Shown in pieces: positions 7,231 through 9,145 of a stretch of 9,145 bases of DNA. Source of the stretch: Methylobacteriaceae bacterium. GTDB taxonomy: Bacteria; Pseudomonadota; Alphaproteobacteria; Rhizobiales; Beijerinckiaceae. The stretch is from positions 1 to 9,145 of the forward strand of contig JAISTL010000338.1 in NCBI GenBank assembly GCA_031272615.1, given 5' to 3'. The notes under the pieces are model-generated. The model was given only the letters and a program-made list of their open reading frames with translations. It was not told the origin of the DNA and did no database searches. The translations under genes and the position numbers were made by a program. Every line of letters begins with the position of its first letter. The first letter of the stretch is position 1.

Positions 7231-7275
7231 AACACAAAAGCCGCAGACCGGAGACCGGGCCGCGGCTTCTCCGGT
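7231..7275 (-). terminator. Terminator-like structure with two overlapping hairpins
   Basis: About 15 bases after the stop at 7290, the minus-strand transcript contains AAGCCGC and GCGGCTT (7268-7262 with 7244-7238), followed by TTTGTGTTT, a stem with a T-rich tail as in a factor-independent terminator. A second perfect 8-base pair, ACCGGAGA (7275-7268) with TCTCCGGT (7254-7247), interleaves with the first. The two stems are therefore alternatives or form a pseudoknot. The loop of the terminator stem is 17 bases, longer than usual, so efficiency is uncertain. Confidence 0.5.
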
Positions 7276-7289
7276 CAGCGCGCGGCGTT

Positions 7290-7835
7290 TCAGGTTTTGC
7301 CGAAAATTCCGGCGAATTCCAGCACCTCTTCGGGCTTGCGATGCGGGAACGCCACGCCGAGATTCCACGGGAAGATGAAATGAATCCACCGATGCATGCG
7401 AATGACGTAAGTCATCATGGCGCCGGTCAATTCAACGTATTCCTCCTTGGTTTTCAAGGTGTCCAGCGCGTCGGAGTACATCTGCCCCATTTTCAGCATG
7501 TTGGTCAGGCCGAGGTCGGTCATGAACTCGAAGACGTTGAACGTGCCGGTGAGAAATTCCCGGGTGAGCTTGTTCAGCGTCGCCAGTTCCATATCCTCGT
7601 ATTTTGAGATTTTGAGGAAGCGGTACATCACGTCGGCGCCGACCAGCATGAGATAGGCCTCGAGGTGCACGAGAACCGTAAAGGATTGGCCGCCGCTGCC
7701 GGCGCCGCTGTCGATGACGCCCCAGCGGATCTTGCGGATTTCCTCGGGTTCTTCGAACCAGACCCTGTCGATTTCCTTTTCGATGATGGCCTTGGCTTCC
7801 TGCCAGCCGCCCTCAAATTTTGCGATTTCCGACAT
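7290..7835 (-). CDS. Cucumopine synthase C-terminal helical-bundle-like protein
   Basis: This 181-residue protein is predicted to be almost all helical, with no signal peptide and no convincing membrane span. Conserved-looking features are EEIRKIRWG (31-39), the glycine-rich SGAGSGGQSF (43-52), a long central helical stretch, and RMHRWIHFIFPWNLGVAFP near 146-164. The SGAG..GQ and W-H..FPW-LG patterns recall the C-terminal helical bundle of cucumopine/mikimopine synthase, the Agrobacterium opine enzymes that condense histidine with 2-oxoglutarate. The resemblance is from memory of the family, not a search. The gene begins two bases after the stop of the cyclophilin-like gene (TGA-CC-ATG) and has GGAGGG eight bases before the start, which points to co-translation and a complex of the two products. 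The reaction catalysed here is unknown. Confidence 0.7.
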   Translation of the reverse strand: MSEIAKFEGGWQEAKAIIEKEIDRVWFEEPEEIRKIRWGVIDSGAGSGGQSFTVLVHLEAYLMLVGADVMYRFLKISKYEDMELATLNKLTREFLTGTFNVFEFMTDLGLTNMLKMGQMYSDALDTLKTKEEYVELTGAMMTYVIRMHRWIHFIFPWNLGVAFPHRKPEEVLEFAGIFGKT

Positions 7836-7837
7836 GG

Positions 7838-8251
7838 TCAGGCCCTCCGGACATTGATTTCAACAAGTTCACGGCGCGGATTGGACACCGTTTTCTCCCA
7901 AACGATCCGGCCGAGTTTCTGCAGGTGCGGCAGGTCTTCCTCGAACACCGAACCGAAGGTGTTGACCCTGGCGCTCTCGGTGATGGCGCCGTAGGTCAGG
8001 CAGATGGATTGGCCCGGAGCGTAGAGATAAACCGCCCCCAGCCGGCGCGGCACCATGTTGTTCCGGCCCAGGTGGACGATGCGGGTGGGAACCCAGATGG
8101 TCTCACCGGACACAACGACATGGCCGAGAACGCTCTTGAGCGGAAGCTGGGCCAGCACCTGCCCGACGACATCGGGATTGTCGTCGGCGAGGAGGTGAAC
8201 CCGGAACGTAATGCCTTCACCCGGCGCGTGGAAAACAAGTGACTGCGACAT
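7838..8251 (-). CDS. Cyclophilin-like (DUF3830 / cucumopine synthase N-terminal-like) protein
   Basis: The 137-residue cytoplasmic protein is predicted to be mainly beta. The order of motifs, LPLKS (36-40), GHVVVSGETIWVPT (43-56), LGAVYLYAPGQ (71-81), TYGAITES (86-93), NTFGSVFEEDL (97-107) and LGRIVWE (113-119), matches the pattern I recall for the DUF3830/cyclophilin-like superfamily, which includes the N-terminal domain of cucumopine and mikimopine synthases. These proteins are not assumed to be prolyl isomerases; the fold is used in small-molecule enzymes. The start is supported by GGGAGG four bases before the ATG. The downstream gene supplies the domain that follows in the opine synthases, in the same order, so the pair looks like a split version. 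Divergent from an ABC binding-protein gene, which suggests a small-molecule metabolic role. Confidence 0.7.
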   Translation of the reverse strand: MSQSLVFHAPGEGITFRVHLLADDNPDVVGQVLAQLPLKSVLGHVVVSGETIWVPTRIVHLGRNNMVPRRLGAVYLYAPGQSICLTYGAITESARVNTFGSVFEEDLPHLQKLGRIVWEKTVSNPRRELVEINVRRA

Positions 8252-8316
8252 CTGACCTCCCTCGAGTGGAACGGAGTTTTTGCAGGCGTAACTCCTTGAA
8301 TCGTTTCATCCGCCAC

Positions 8317-8345
8317 TCTATGGATAGTTTCACCAACCTTGTCAA
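8317..8345 (-). promoter_or_regulatory. Candidate promoter of the cyclophilin-like/helical pair
   Basis: A perfect -35 hexamer TTGACA (8345-8340, minus strand) is followed after 17 bases by CATAGA (8322-8317), which matches the -10 consensus at only three positions. The leader to the ATG at 8251 would be about 60 bases. The weak -10 would fit an activator-dependent promoter. Confidence 0.4.
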
Positions 8346-8545
8346 CGAAGGACATCACATTCGTGGGGGGATTTGCGTTTGACGGCGCCTCCACCGGGGG
8401 GGAGAGCCTTCCAACCCGTTTGCATCCCGTCATGCAGGCGTGATACAAGCGCCCCTACGAATGAATGAAAAATATCGTGTTGAATACGGTGAAACAAAAC
8501 AATACAGGGGTATTCGAGCTCATCGGTTTCCGGCGGGCATCGATC

Positions 8546-8551
8546 AGGAGG
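8546..8551 (+). promoter_or_regulatory. Ribosome binding site of the binding-protein gene
   Basis: AGGAGG lies six bases before the ATG at 8558. It is a perfect Shine-Dalgarno and fixes the start of the truncated gene at the right edge. Confidence 0.85.
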
Positions 8552-8557
8552 ATTCAC

Positions 8558-9145
8558 ATGAAAAGATTATTGACGGCAGTCACACTGTCGCTTGCCGTGT
8601 CCACGGCGGCCTACGCCCAGAGTGAAGAACTTGTGGTCGCCGCGTTCGGCGGCGCATACACCGACTCGGTGAAGAAGAACATCGGAACGTTTGAACAGGC
8701 AAACAACGTCAAGGTCACCTTTATCCCGGCATCCGGAGCCGACGGGTTGGCCAAGGCCATGGCGGGGGAAGTGGATGTCATCCACGCCGATATGGCCTGG
8801 GCCTACCGCGGCGAAGCCCAGGGCGCGTTCGAGAAACTCGATCCGGCGATTGTGACCAATCTCGGCAAACTGTTTCCGAAGGCGCGGTTCTCGGAATACG
8901 GCGTGGTCACCAATTTCGGCCAGTACGGCATCGCCTACAATCCGAAACTGGTCAAGGAGGAGCCCACCTCCTGGCTGGACCTGTGGAAGCCCGAATATGA
9001 CGGCGCCATCAGCACCGCCGGGTTTGACGCCGCCAACATCGAGCTGCTGGTGCTGATGGCGAAACTCGACGGCGGCGACGAAGGCAACATCGACCCCGGC
9101 TTCAAGAAACTGGCGGAGCTCGGCAAACATGTGGCGGTGTTCTAT
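8558..9145 (+). CDS. ABC transporter periplasmic solute-binding protein, PotD-like (partial)
   Basis: The frame stays open for 196 codons to the window edge, so the C-terminal part (family length is about 340-360 residues) is missing. It starts with a classical signal peptide, MKRLLTAVTLSLAVSTAAYA, with cleavage expected after residue 20, so the mature protein is periplasmic. The start of the mature protein, VVAAFGGAYTDSVKKNI (about 26-42), a mid-region segment EVDVIHADMAWAY, and YGIAYNPKLV followed by PTSWLDLWKPEYDG are typical of family 1 extracellular solute-binding proteins of the spermidine/putrescine (PotD/PotF) and related opine or iron type. The ligand cannot be read from this fragment. 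Permease and ATPase genes are expected to follow to the right. The gene is transcribed away from the opine-synthase-like pair, sharing its 306-base control region. Confidence 0.92.
   Translation, partial: MKRLLTAVTLSLAVSTAAYAQSEELVVAAFGGAYTDSVKKNIGTFEQANNVKVTFIPASGADGLAKAMAGEVDVIHADMAWAYRGEAQGAFEKLDPAIVTNLGKLFPKARFSEYGVVTNFGQYGIAYNPKLVKEEPTSWLDLWKPEYDGAISTAGFDAANIELLVLMAKLDGGDEGNIDPGFKKLAELGKHVAVFY

Larger units (their letters stand above)
8252..8557. other. Divergent intergenic control region
   Basis: This 306-base region separates the leftward cyclophilin-like gene from the rightward binding-protein gene and must hold both promoters. No small gene in it is convincing. The octamer GGTGAAAC occurs on the plus strand at 8488-8495 and on the minus strand at 8334-8327, with a near copy (GTTTCATCC on the plus strand at 8303-8311). 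A short palindrome AATAC-AGGG-GTATT lies at 8501-8514, and TGCAT/ATGCA at 8421-8436. These may be operator sites for an unseen regulator. A rightward promoter is less clear than the leftward one; TTGCAT (8420) with TACAAG (8444) at 18 bases spacing is the best I see. Confidence 0.45.

Noticed and set aside
8567..9130. A 187-codon minus-strand frame opposite the binding-protein gene
   Set aside because: The plus strand has a perfect ribosome site, signal peptide and family motifs through the whole stretch; the minus-strand product has no recognisable features.

Overview
The window is about 9.1 kb of GC-rich DNA. It looks like chromosome of an alphaproteobacterium, probably from the Rhizobiales/Rhodospirillales side. 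The evidence is the gene order (BamF/DUF3035-like lipoprotein-related gene, two M16 peptidases, phosphoglucose isomerase, mutL), the protein motifs and the codon bias. That bias leaves very long false open frames antisense to the real genes. I cannot name a genus.

Layout. Bases 1-231 are non-coding and rich in repeats: a REP-like palindrome whose loop carries five GGTGGAC units, then six inverted copies (GTCCACC) just downstream of the mutL stop. From 7019 down to 232 five genes run leftward: an exported DUF3035/BamF-like protein, a catalytic M16 metallopeptidase, its zinc-motif-less M16 partner, glucose-6-phosphate isomerase, and MutL with the endonuclease motif. Gaps of 21-158 bases and a good sigma70-type promoter candidate at 7088-7117 suggest one main transcription unit, possibly with internal control at a hairpin before the isomerase gene.

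Bases 7290-8251 hold a separate leftward two-gene unit with only 2 bases between the genes. It encodes a 137-residue cyclophilin-like protein followed by a 181-residue all-helical protein. Together they resemble the N- and C-terminal halves of the plant-tumour opine enzyme cucumopine/mikimopine synthase, here as two separate polypeptides. A terminator-like structure with overlapping alternative hairpins lies after this pair. Across a 306-base intergenic region, a divergent gene (8558 to the window edge) encodes a periplasmic PotD-like ABC-transporter binding protein with a clear signal peptide.

Reading of the whole. The left two thirds are housekeeping (envelope/proteolysis, central carbon metabolism, mismatch repair). 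The right third looks like an accessory or metabolic locus in which an uptake system may supply or clear the small molecule handled by the split opine-synthase-like pair. That locus and the nested repeat at the left end are the parts most worth following up.
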